From Bullifex porci (lineage in GTDB: Bacteria > Spirochaetota > Spirochaetia > Sphaerochaetales > Sphaerochaetaceae): a stretch of 38,576 bases of DNA. Shown here piece after piece: positions 24,118 to 31,993 of the stretch (position 1 is its first letter; every line of letters begins with the position of its first letter). The DNA lies in the NCBI RefSeq assembly GCF_009695635.1, contig NZ_VUNN01000022.1, positions 1 to 38,576 of the forward strand, in the 5' to 3' direction. The position numbers and the translations under genes were made by a program. The notes under the pieces are model-generated. The model was not told the origin of the DNA. It saw only the letters and a program-made list of their open reading frames with translations, and searched no databases.

Positions 24118-25280
24118 GTGTGTATGAAGGTGAAAAACCATTAGAAGGAAAGGATTTAGAAAGTGCTATTAGCTATGCAGTTAGACAAACTGAGAGCTCA
24201 TTAAGGGATTATACCTATAAGTTTAAGTATTCTCATAGTGTTAATGGCTTTTATCCTGCTACAGAGAATGTTGAGTGGACAACAGGCTTCTGGACTGGTG
24301 AAATTTGGCTTGCCTATGAGCTTTCGAATAATACTAGGTTTAAGGATTCTGCTTTAATCCAGGTTGATTCATTTTTAAATAGAATTATAAATAAAATTGA
24401 TGTTAACCACCATGATATGGGCTTTTTGTACTCTCCATCATGTGTTGCTGCTTATAAGCTAACAGGCTCTGAGAAGGGTAAGAGGGCTGCATTACTTGCT
24501 GCAGATAATCTTAAATCACGCTTCCAGGAGAAGGGCGGCTTTATCCAAGCTTGGGGTGATTACGGTGCTGCAGATAACTATCGTCTTATTATCGATTGCT
24601 TACTAAATATCCCTCTTTTGTATTGGGCTACAGAGGAAACAGGTGATGAAAGCTATAAGAGAGTTGCAGATAGTCACCTTGAAACAGCAATGAAGTGTGT
24701 AGTTAGACCTGATAACTCAACCTACCATACATATTTCTTTGATATAGACACAGGTAAGCCTTTAAAGGGTGTTACCTTCCAAGGCTATAGAGATGGCTCT
24801 GCTTGGGCTCGTGGTCAAGCTTGGGGTGTTTATGGTTCTGCACTTGCATATAAATATCTAAGAAAGGAGGAATACTTAGATATCTTTAGAAGGGTTACAG
24901 GCTTCTTCTTAGATAATCTTCCTTCTGATATAGTTCCATATTGGGACTTTGACTTTAAATATCCTTCAACAGAGCCTAAGGATACTTCTGCATTAGCTAT
25001 TGCTATTTGTGGAATGCTAGAGGCAGCAAAGTACACTCAGGAGAGTGAGAGTGTTAAGCTAATTGATGATGCAAAGCGCCTCTTAGGAGTACTTGCTAGA
25101 GATTATGCTGTTAAGGATCCTCATACCTCAAATGGACAGCTTTTGCATGGAACCTATGCGAGAAAGAGTCCTTATAATCCATGTAATAATAGAGGTGTTG
25201 ATGAGTGTAATATTTGGGGTGACTACTTCTATATGGAAGCTCTAACACGCCTTTATAAGGATTGGGAGCCTTATTGGTAA
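24114..25280 (+). CDS. ugl: Unsaturated glucuronyl hydrolase, GH88 family
   Basis: This 388-residue (alpha/alpha)6-barrel enzyme hydrates the unsaturated uronate left by polysaccharide lyases and so releases the adjoining amino sugar. The two catalytic Asp residues of the family are seen as D101 (NHHDMGFLYSPSC) and D161 (NYRLIIDCLLNIPLL). Substrate-side aromatic blocks are WTTGFWTGEIWLAYE and GSAWARGQAWGVYGSALAYK. There is no signal peptide. The ATG overlaps the sulfatase stop (ATGA) with GGGAGG upstream. Presence of GH88 rather than GH105 supports a glycosaminoglycan-like substrate (uronate linked to HexNAc). The start is the first ATG and alternatives lack a ribosome-binding site. Confidence 0.93.
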   Translation: MSVYEGEKPLEGKDLESAISYAVRQTESSLRDYTYKFKYSHSVNGFYPATENVEWTTGFWTGEIWLAYELSNNTRFKDSALIQVDSFLNRIINKIDVNHHDMGFLYSPSCVAAYKLTGSEKGKRAALLAADNLKSRFQEKGGFIQAWGDYGAADNYRLIIDCLLNIPLLYWATEETGDESYKRVADSHLETAMKCVVRPDNSTYHTYFFDIDTGKPLKGVTFQGYRDGSAWARGQAWGVYGSALAYKYLRKEEYLDIFRRVTGFFLDNLPSDIVPYWDFDFKYPSTEPKDTSALAIAICGMLEAAKYTQESESVKLIDDAKRLLGVLARDYAVKDPHTSNGQLLHGTYARKSPYNPCNNRGVDECNIWGDYFYMEALTRLYKDWEPYW

Positions 25281-25283
25281 GAT

Positions 25284-26708
25284 ATGAAAAACTTTGTCAT
25301 CTTTCAGCTTGATCAACTTGCATCTAGAGCATTAAGAGTATATGGAAATAATGATTCATATACTCCGAATATCGATAAACTTTGTGAAAGTGGAGTAGCG
25401 GCAGAGGCCGCTTACTCTCCATGTCCTCTTTGTCAGCCAGCTAGAGCTGCACTTTGGTCTGGTCAATATAGTCATAGAAATAGAGTGTGGTCAAATGGAA
25501 GAGCATGGCCAATAACTCCTCTTGATGATACCTTCCCAGCTCTTGGGGAGGAATTTAGAAAGGCGGGCTATAAGGCAGTACACTTTGGCAAAAAACATGA
25601 TGGTGGTGCTTTAAGGGGCTTTGAGTGCTCAGAGGAAAGAGAAACAAGAATTGCGGATGAGAATAAAAGATTTCCATTTAATATGGATAGCTATGCAGAT
25701 AAATATACTTTAGATGAAGCTATTAAATTTATCTCCTCCTATAGCTTTGATAAGCCACTTTGTATGGTTGTTGATTTTATTAATCCTCATAATATTTGTG
25801 GCTTTGTCGGAAAAAATAAAGGGCCACATGAGCCTTTTAGTGGACCTCTTCCTCAGCTTCCAGAGAACTATGAGTTTGATGATATTATAAATCGTCCCAC
25901 ACCTGTAAAATATCTTTGTTGCTCTCATGTTAGACAAGCACAAACAGTTGGATGGTGTGATGATAATTTTAGAGAGTATCTTGCTGCCTATTACTACTAT
26001 TTATCTGTTGCTGATAGATATATTGGAGAGATAATTAATAGGCTTGAGAACAGTAAAATTAAGGGTGATATTACATATATTCTTCTTTCTGACCATGGAG
26101 ATAGCATGGCAGCAAGAGGAAGTGTAACTAAGCAGGTTACGTTATATGAAGAGGTAACTAGAGTTCCTTTTATCTTTTCTGGTGCGCTTGTAAAGAGTAG
26201 GGGTATTGCTAAGGGAATCTGCTCAACATTAGATCTTTTCCCGACACTACTTTCTCTTGCAGGAATTGAAAGACCTAATGGCCTTGATGGTGTTGATATT
26301 TCTCAAATATTAACAGGAAATACTCTTCCTAAACGTGAATATGTTACTTCAGAGTGGTTTACAGAGTGGGGATACACTATTTCACCTGGAAGAATGATAA
26401 GAAAGGATAATGTTAAATATATCAGATATTTAGAGGATGATGGTGAAGAGCTATATCTTTTAGATAGAGACCCATTTGAAAAGCATAATGCTGCTAAGGA
26501 TGAGCCAGAACTGTTAGCTAATATGAGAGCTTTACTTGATAGCTACATAAAGGACAGTGAGGATCCATTCTATACTCTTCCTGTTAAGGCTGATAAAAGG
26601 TGGAGAAGTCACTCATGTGGATATCAAAACCATAGAGGTCCTACCGCACCTGAGGAATTAAGTGGTAATAATGCAAAAGTAAATGTATCATTAGTAAGGA
26701 ATCAATAA
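25284..26708 (+). CDS. Cytoplasmic type I sulfatase (Cys-type), second copy
   Basis: This 474-residue S1 sulfatase differs clearly from the first copy and so probably removes sulfate from another position. The N-terminal metal block is FVIFQLDQLASRALRVYG, and the formylglycine site is CQPAR at Cys50 (CPLCQPARAALWSG). Later blocks are AVHFGKKHDGG, DFINPHNICGF and the metal site LLSDHGDSMAARGSVTK. There is no signal peptide. The gene starts three bases after the GH88 stop. The C-terminus is long and ends with an HRGPTAPEELSG segment, which could reach over the active site. It needs the maturase encoded downstream. Confidence 0.92.
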   Translation: MKNFVIFQLDQLASRALRVYGNNDSYTPNIDKLCESGVAAEAAYSPCPLCQPARAALWSGQYSHRNRVWSNGRAWPITPLDDTFPALGEEFRKAGYKAVHFGKKHDGGALRGFECSEERETRIADENKRFPFNMDSYADKYTLDEAIKFISSYSFDKPLCMVVDFINPHNICGFVGKNKGPHEPFSGPLPQLPENYEFDDIINRPTPVKYLCCSHVRQAQTVGWCDDNFREYLAAYYYYLSVADRYIGEIINRLENSKIKGDITYILLSDHGDSMAARGSVTKQVTLYEEVTRVPFIFSGALVKSRGIAKGICSTLDLFPTLLSLAGIERPNGLDGVDISQILTGNTLPKREYVTSEWFTEWGYTISPGRMIRKDNVKYIRYLEDDGEELYLLDRDPFEKHNAAKDEPELLANMRALLDSYIKDSEDPFYTLPVKADKRWRSHSCGYQNHRGPTAPEELSGNNAKVNVSLVRNQ

Positions 26709-26726
26709 ATTATTAGAGGAACTTTT

Positions 26727-27503
26727 ATGGAAATTGCTATTAAAAGAGATGAAAATATAATTGCTTCAAAGAGTGGTGAAGTTGAAGCATATTTAGTATT
26801 TAACGAAGAGTTTATTCCTGGAGATGCAATTGTACTAAGGAACCTTGAAAAGGGACATTATCTTATAGACTTAGGACTTGGTAGAGCAATTGTATATTCA
26901 AATGGTAAGGACTTTGTATTCCCAATACCTTTCAATGAGAAGAAGGATTGCTACGACCAAAGAGTGTTTACAGGAAATATACACTATATGTATGCACGTA
27001 AGGCATATGACTTTGAATATCAATATAGAAATGTTGCTTACAACCCATATGATGGCCATAGTAATGATGCAATATTCCCACATTCAAAGGCAAATATTGA
27101 AACTAGAGGAGAGAGTGTATTTGCTTCTCGTAATGCATTTGATGGTGTTGTTGCTTCATCATCCCATGGAAGATGGCCTTTTGCTAGCTGGGGTATAAAT
27201 AGAGATCCAAATGCAGAGCTTTATCTTGAATTTGGAAATGCAATGATTATCGATAGAATAATAATGTATACACGTGCCGATTTCCCTCATGATGCATGGT
27301 GGGATCGTTGTACTGTTCGCTTCTCTGATGGCTCTGAGCTAACTCTTGAGCTAGAGAAGAAGGATGGAAGACAGGAATTCGTCTTCTCACCAAAAATAGT
27401 TTCATCACTTACAATTTGTAATCTTATTAAAAGTGACGATCCTTCTCCATTCCCTGCTTTAATCCAAGCAGAGGTATATGGAAAGGAACGTGTTTGGAAA
27501 TAA
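26727..27503 (+). CDS. Cytoplasmic discoidin (F5/8-C)-like protein of unknown function
   Basis: This 258-residue protein has an N-terminal beta domain (to about residue 85). A central segment follows with conserved-looking RNVAYNPYDGHSN, FPHSKANIETRGESVFASRN and ASSSHGRWPFASWGINRDPN. A C-terminal jelly-roll segment has the F5/8 type C look (LYLEFGNAMIIDRIIMYTRA). There is no signal peptide and no catalytic motif that I recognise. Its placement between a sulfatase and a sugar kinase suggests it binds or processes an intracellular oligosaccharide or sugar intermediate. A terminator-like GCGA hairpin follows. It could be a lectin-like chaperone for the imported glycan or an enzyme of unknown chemistry. 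Confidence 0.65.
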   Translation: MEIAIKRDENIIASKSGEVEAYLVFNEEFIPGDAIVLRNLEKGHYLIDLGLGRAIVYSNGKDFVFPIPFNEKKDCYDQRVFTGNIHYMYARKAYDFEYQYRNVAYNPYDGHSNDAIFPHSKANIETRGESVFASRNAFDGVVASSSHGRWPFASWGINRDPNAELYLEFGNAMIIDRIIMYTRADFPHDAWWDRCTVRFSDGSELTLELEKKDGRQEFVFSPKIVSSLTICNLIKSDDPSPFPALIQAEVYGKERVWK

Positions 27504-27513
27504 TTACGTCTTG

Positions 27514-27545
27514 CTTCAGCAGCGATGCTGGAGCATTTTATCTTT
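27514..27545 (+). terminator. GNRA-loop hairpin with T-rich tail (partial terminator)
   Basis: CTTCAGCA (27514-27521) and TGCTGGAG (27526-27533) pair over eight positions with one T-G pair and a GCGA tetraloop, followed by CATTTTATCTTT. It lies between the discoidin-like gene and the kinase and would reduce transcription of the kinase and maturase relative to the enzymes upstream. Confidence 0.6.
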
Positions 27546-27572
27546 AAATTAAGAGGGAGTAATAATCTACCT

Positions 27573-28646
27573 ATGGACGAAAAAGCATTAACTCAATTTC
27601 CTATCGCTCTTCCATTAAAGGAAGTAAAAGCGTTAACAAATGGTATTATCAACACAACTGATTTAATAACAGCTGCTGATGGCCAAAAATATATATTTCA
27701 GAAAATCAATACCAATATTTTTAAAAATACTGAAGGTATGATGAAGAATATTGATATTGTTACAACTCATATTAGAGAAAAGGCTGCAAAGAGTGGTAGA
27801 GACCCAGAGAGAGCAACTCTCCATTTTCTACCAGCTTCAAATAATACCTTATTATATAAGAATGAGAATGGTGCTTACAGAGTATCAAAATACATTGCAA
27901 ATACAGTTTCCTTTGAGGGTAAGGCCACTGAAAAATCTCTTGAGATGGCAGGTAGAAGCTTTGGAACCTTTATTAAGGATTTGTCAGATTTAGATGCTTC
28001 ATTACTCTCAGAAACTCTCCCTAACTTTCATAACACTCCTATGAGAATTGCACACTTTTTGGAGACAGTAAAAAGTAATCCTGCAAATAGATTAGATAGT
28101 GCAAGGGAAGATGTTGATTACCTTATTAGCTTAATCGATGAGGGCTCTAAGCTATCAAAGATAAAGCTACCTTTACGTGTTACTCACAATGATACTAAGA
28201 CAAGTAATGTGCTTGTTGATAAAACTACTCTTGAGCCTTTAGCTGTAATTGACCTCGATACAGTAATGCCGGGCTTACTTTGTCATGATTTTGCAGATTC
28301 AATTCGTTACTCAGCAAACTATGTAGCAGAGGATGAGAAGGAATATTATCGTGCTGGTCTTGATATCGATATGTATAAAGCCTATGCAAAGGGCTTTATC
28401 CCAGCTGTAAGCTCAATAATTACAAAAGAGGAAATAGATACATTAGTTCAAGGTGTTATTACAATTGTATATGAGCAGGCAATTAGATTCCTAGATGATT
28501 ATCTTGCAGGTGATGTTTATTACCATACTCAATATAGTGAGCATAATTTAGTAAGAACTAGAACTCAAATTGGTCTATTAAGAGATATGCTTAAAAGACG
28601 AAACGAAATGGAAGCAATTGCTAGAGATCCAAGCTTATATAAATAA
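27573..28646 (+). CDS. N-acetylhexosamine 1-kinase-like phosphotransferase (NahK-type, APH fold)
   Basis: This 357-residue kinase of the aminoglycoside-phosphotransferase fold phosphorylates sugars or small molecules. Family blocks are the N-terminal LTNGIINTTDLITAADG, YIFQKINTNIFKN and MMKNIDIVTTHI, the catalytic loop VTHNDTKTSNVLVD (HxDxxxxN) and the metal site AVIDLDTVMPG. These match the group that includes NahK, which makes GlcNAc-1-P or GalNAc-1-P. That product would follow naturally from GH88 plus sulfatase action on unsaturated glycosaminoglycan disaccharides. I start at ATG 27573; an in-frame ATG at 27525 lies inside the terminator-like hairpin. Substrate could instead be another hexosamine or a homoserine-like compound. 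Confidence 0.82.
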   Translation: MDEKALTQFPIALPLKEVKALTNGIINTTDLITAADGQKYIFQKINTNIFKNTEGMMKNIDIVTTHIREKAAKSGRDPERATLHFLPASNNTLLYKNENGAYRVSKYIANTVSFEGKATEKSLEMAGRSFGTFIKDLSDLDASLLSETLPNFHNTPMRIAHFLETVKSNPANRLDSAREDVDYLISLIDEGSKLSKIKLPLRVTHNDTKTSNVLVDKTTLEPLAVIDLDTVMPGLLCHDFADSIRYSANYVAEDEKEYYRAGLDIDMYKAYAKGFIPAVSSIITKEEIDTLVQGVITIVYEQAIRFLDDYLAGDVYYHTQYSEHNLVRTRTQIGLLRDMLKRRNEMEAIARDPSLYK

Positions 28647-28661
28647 TTTGGTGGGGATATT

Positions 28662-29771
28662 TTGAATAGAACCTTTTTAATAAAGCCATCATCGGGCAGC
28701 TGTAATATGCGCTGTACATACTGCTTTTATAAGGATGAAATAGATAATAGAAGCGTAAAGAACTATGGCTTTATGACAAATAGTATTGCCAAGTGCTTAA
28801 TAGATAAGGCCTTGGCAAATATTAATGATAATGTAAACTTTTCCTTCCAAGGAGGGGAGCCGACTCTCTCTGGCCTTGATTTCTTTAGAGAATTTACTTC
28901 ATATGCTAAGGAAAAGGGCGGTGAAAGAGTTACCTTCTCGCTCCAAACTAATGGGTATATCATAGACCGTGAATGGGCAGCCTTTTTCCATGATAATGGC
29001 TACCTAATTGGTCTATCTCTCGATGGAAATAAGAAGATTCATGATATCTACCGTATTGGACCAGATAATAAGGGAACCTTTGTTAAGGCCTTTAGAGCTG
29101 CATCCTTTTTTAATGCAGAGAAGGTTGAGTTTAATATATTAACTACCGTTAATAGAGTAGTTGCTCAAAATATTGGTGATATCTTTGATTTCTTTAAACG
29201 AAATGGGTTTAGATATTTACAGTTTATACCTTGTCTTGATGAAATAAGCGGTGTTAAAAATGACTATTCATTAACTCCAGAGCTATATGCAAAGGCCTTA
29301 AAGGTACTATTTGATAGATATTTTGATTCCTGGCGTAGGGATGAATATATATCAATTAGGTATTTCGATAACCTAGTAACTATGCTCCTTGGCTATCCTC
29401 CTGAGGCATGTGGAATGAGAGGAGTTTGTGGAAATTACTATGTAATTGAGGCCGATGGCTCTGTCTTCCCTTGTGACTTCTATGTCCTTGATGAGTATAA
29501 GCTGGGAAATATTACCTCCTCATCTCTTGATGAGCTTGATAAAAAGAGAGCTGAAATAGCTTTTATTGAGAAATCAACAAAGGTCGAGGAGGAGTGTAAG
29601 AAGTGTCGTTTCTTCTCTCTTTGTAGGGGAGGCTGCAGAAGAGATAGAGAGAACTTTAACACTAAGGAGCTCTCTCTAACTTATTTATGTCCTGCATATA
29701 AGGAATTCTTTAATTATTCACTTGAGCGTTTAATATATATGGCTGAAGCTGAAAAAAGAGCGAGGAGCTAA
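28662..29771 (+). CDS. Anaerobic sulfatase-maturating enzyme (radical SAM, anSME)
   Basis: This 369-residue radical SAM enzyme converts the active-site Cys of sulfatases to formylglycine in the cytoplasm without oxygen. The radical cluster motif is C14-C18-C21 (GSCNMRCTYCFY), followed by FSFQGGEPTLSG. The C-terminal SPASM-type auxiliary cluster cysteines are in YPPEACGMRGVCGNYYVIEA, GSVFPCDFY and ECKKCRFFSLCRGGC. The length is typical. It starts at TTG with GGGG 6 bases upstream. As the last gene of the operon it would mature both Cys-type sulfatases, and its cytosolic location fits their lack of signal peptides. It ends two bases from the convergent AAA gene. Confidence 0.95.
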   Translation: MNRTFLIKPSSGSCNMRCTYCFYKDEIDNRSVKNYGFMTNSIAKCLIDKALANINDNVNFSFQGGEPTLSGLDFFREFTSYAKEKGGERVTFSLQTNGYIIDREWAAFFHDNGYLIGLSLDGNKKIHDIYRIGPDNKGTFVKAFRAASFFNAEKVEFNILTTVNRVVAQNIGDIFDFFKRNGFRYLQFIPCLDEISGVKNDYSLTPELYAKALKVLFDRYFDSWRRDEYISIRYFDNLVTMLLGYPPEACGMRGVCGNYYVIEADGSVFPCDFYVLDEYKLGNITSSSLDELDKKRAEIAFIEKSTKVEEECKKCRFFSLCRGGCRRDRENFNTKELSLTYLCPAYKEFFNYSLERLIYMAEAEKRARS

Positions 29772-29784
29772 AGCTATTTTAGCT
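29766..29784. terminator. Hairpin spanning two convergent stop codons
   Basis: AGCTAAA (29766-29772) and TTTAGCT (29778-29784) form a 7-bp stem that overlaps both the maturase and the AAA gene stops, which are two bases apart. T-tracts are only weakly placed, so it may be a bidirectional terminator of modest strength. Confidence 0.45.
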
Positions 29785-30913
29785 TCTCTCTAATTCTAAT
29801 TGCAGCTTGGTTAATTAGCCTTGCATCTATAGCTTTTTGCTCAGTTTGAATCATTAATGAAATAGCTTCATTCAATATACTTTCAATAGCAGCACAGGAA
29901 AGTCCATTAAAAGCATTAACAAGCATATCTCTTGTAAGCTCTGGAGCAAGTGGCTTTCCTTTTGTGTATATATCGATTAGCTCTCCTCTTGTATCCTTAT
30001 CTGGGTTTGAAATAGTGTATTTTAAATCAAAGCGTCCAGGACGAACTAAAGCAGCATCTAATGATTGATATGAGTTAGTAGCTGCAATAACTACTACACC
30101 ATTTAATGAAGAGAACCCATCCATCTCATTTAGTAGTGTTGTAATTATTCTATTGTTTTCTTTATCAATGCCACTTCCTTGGTATGATCTCTTTTCACCG
30201 ATTGAATCAAATTCATCGATAAAGATTATACATGGCTTTTTCCTTCTTGCTTTTGAAAAGAGCATCTTAACCTTAAATGCTCCTAAGCCCATTAATGCAC
30301 CTTGAAAGTCAGCACCCTTAGTTGCAATAAAGTTTACTCCACATTCCTCTGCAAGAGCCTTTGCAAATAGTGTCTTACCATTTCCAGGAGGGCCCTCTAG
30401 GATGATGCCTCTACTATTTCTAATCTTCTCATTTTTATTCTTCATTAAATCAATTGTGAATTTAATTTCTTTCTTTAAATCCTTAAGTCCCGCAACTTCA
30501 TTAAAGGTAATTCCTGTGTGGTGAATTACTTTAAATGTATTTGTATACCAAGAAATTAGCTTGTAAAGTCCAAAGATTATTAATGCAAGGAAGAATATAT
30601 TAAATACCATATCTCCAATGGCATTAATATCTGTGTTATCACTCTTTACAGCTACATCGTTTAAAAGTAGCTCCTCTAATAGATTAGGAGAACAAGGGTT
30701 AATGACACTATAAAGCGTGCTATCATCCTTAAGAGTGTATTTAATTGTATTAGGATTTATTTGAGCACTTTCGATAGCACCACTATCGAGAGCTAATCTA
30801 AAATCCTTATAGCTTACACTTACAGATGAATCAAGAAGGTCAAAGCCAAATATCGCTATAACACTTGCAATGACGATAATAGAAAGTAGATAAAGTATTT
30901 TTCTTTTATTCAT
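29774..30913 (-). CDS. FtsH-like membrane AAA+ ATPase lacking the protease domain
   Basis: This 379-residue protein has the FtsH N-terminal plan: membrane segment at ~6-25, a ~75-residue extracytoplasmic domain with VSYKDFRLALDSGAIESAQI, and a second segment at ~103-121. An AAA+ module follows: Walker A GPPGNGKT (174-181), Walker B IIFIDEFD (229-236), sensor-1 Asn280 (AATNSYQSLD) and arginine fingers in LVRPGRFD. It ends after the helical lid (IREKLK), so the M41 zinc protease domain (HEXXH) is missing. The pore-loop aromatic of FtsH (FVG) is replaced by Leu (LMG). It may be an unfoldase, scaffold or pseudo-FtsH modulator. It is the last gene after the MtnA-like gene, eight bases downstream. 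Confidence 0.85.
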   Translation of the reverse strand: MNKRKILYLLSIIVIASVIAIFGFDLLDSSVSVSYKDFRLALDSGAIESAQINPNTIKYTLKDDSTLYSVINPCSPNLLEELLLNDVAVKSDNTDINAIGDMVFNIFFLALIIFGLYKLISWYTNTFKVIHHTGITFNEVAGLKDLKKEIKFTIDLMKNKNEKIRNSRGIILEGPPGNGKTLFAKALAEECGVNFIATKGADFQGALMGLGAFKVKMLFSKARRKKPCIIFIDEFDSIGEKRSYQGSGIDKENNRIITTLLNEMDGFSSLNGVVVIAATNSYQSLDAALVRPGRFDLKYTISNPDKDTRGELIDIYTKGKPLAPELTRDMLVNAFNGLSCAAIESILNEAISLMIQTEQKAIDARLINQAAIRIREKLK

Positions 30914-30921
30914 AATCTAAT

Positions 30922-31980
30922 TTAGACCGTTAGCTCATATGGCTGATTATCTTTAAAATAATCATTTAGCTTAGTTGGCTCGAAGATACCCTTATTTGTG
31001 ACAATTCCAGTAATTAGCTCTGGTGGAGTCATATCAAAAGCAGGGTAGTACCCCTTAATTCCCTCTATTGCTGTTCTAACTCCCATAGCCTGTAATGAAA
31101 AGCTTGGGTCTCTCATCTCAATTGTTACTGTATCAAAGGTAGGGTGACCGATATCAGGAGCACCTGAAACATATACTGGAATATTAAAGTGATTAGCACA
31201 AATAGCAATTTGACTAGTACCTACCTTATTAAATACATATCCATCACAGCTAATTGCATCGGCTGCACATGTGAAAACATCTATTTTTTCTTTAGTCATT
31301 ACAAAGGCTGGCATGTTGTCTGTAATCAGTGTTGTGTCAAAGCCCATTTGGTAGCAAACTGTAGATGTAAATCTTGCACCCTGGAAGTATGGTCTAGTTT
31401 CAGGACAAAATAGCTTAATATTGTTTCCCTGTTCTCTACACTCAAGTAGCATCATTCCGAGGATTGTCTCTGCATAGCATTGAGTCATTACCTTGCCATT
31501 CTTTGGGAATTTACTAACAAGATATTTAGCTGCCTGACGAACACGATTATATCTAGCATTATTCATTTCAACTACATGGTCTCTAATTGCTTCATCTGCT
31601 TTTTTACCCTCTGCTAGTGCCTTAGCTGCAACAGGAATACAGCTTTCTGTCAGCATTGCCATTCTTTTTGCTGTAGTTGGACGAGATGTAGAAATAATAA
31701 CTGAAGCCTGCTTTAGATATTCAATTTGCTCAGATTCACTCATTAATCTACATTCATAGGCAGCTAGTGCCATACCCATTGGAGCTAGTGTATATGGCCC
31801 AGTTGATTGTGTAACCATATCCTTTATTGCCTTTGCAACCTCTTGAGTACTTTCACAAATAACAAACTCAACCTTTGCAGGATAAACTCTTCTATCTAAT
31901 ACCCTTACCTTGCCATCCTCATACCATGCAACATTTTCATACTTCAGCATGAAAGCAAGATCCTTATCGGCTCTTTCCAT
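30922..31980 (-). CDS. MtnA/eIF-2B-like sugar-phosphate isomerase
   Basis: This 352-residue protein belongs to the superfamily of methylthioribose-1-phosphate isomerase, ribose-1,5-bisphosphate isomerase and the eIF-2B regulatory subunits. Family blocks are IISTSRPTTAKR, the catalytic Cys168 (KVMTQCYAETILG), FCPETRPYFQGARFTS and the catalytic Asp241 (CAADAISCDGYVFNKVGTSQ), so it should be an active aldose-1-phosphate isomerase. I start at ATG 31980 with AAAGGAGA upstream; an ORF extension of seven codons overlaps that box. It follows TauE by 13 bases. No other methionine-salvage gene is nearby, so a role on another sugar-1-phosphate is possible. Its adjacency to a sugar-1-phosphate producing island is suggestive only. 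Confidence 0.82.
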   Translation of the reverse strand: MERADKDLAFMLKYENVAWYEDGKVRVLDRRVYPAKVEFVICESTQEVAKAIKDMVTQSTGPYTLAPMGMALAAYECRLMSESEQIEYLKQASVIISTSRPTTAKRMAMLTESCIPVAAKALAEGKKADEAIRDHVVEMNNARYNRVRQAAKYLVSKFPKNGKVMTQCYAETILGMMLLECREQGNNIKLFCPETRPYFQGARFTSTVCYQMGFDTTLITDNMPAFVMTKEKIDVFTCAADAISCDGYVFNKVGTSQIAICANHFNIPVYVSGAPDIGHPTFDTVTIEMRDPSFSLQAMGVRTAIEGIKGYYPAFDMTPPELITGIVTNKGIFEPTKLNDYFKDNQPYELTV

Positions 31981-31993
31981 TAAATATTCTCCT

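Noticed and set aside
15093-29771. The glycan island as a recently transferred block
   Set aside because: Base composition, codon style and start signals look like the rest of the window, and no integrase, tRNA site or flanking repeats were seen; the nearby azlD junction indicates a deletion, not an insertion of the island.
30922-31980. Assignment as the methionine-salvage enzyme mtnA
   Set aside because: The catalytic residues fit, but no other salvage genes are near and the superfamily includes other aldose-phosphate isomerases, so only the superfamily is claimed.
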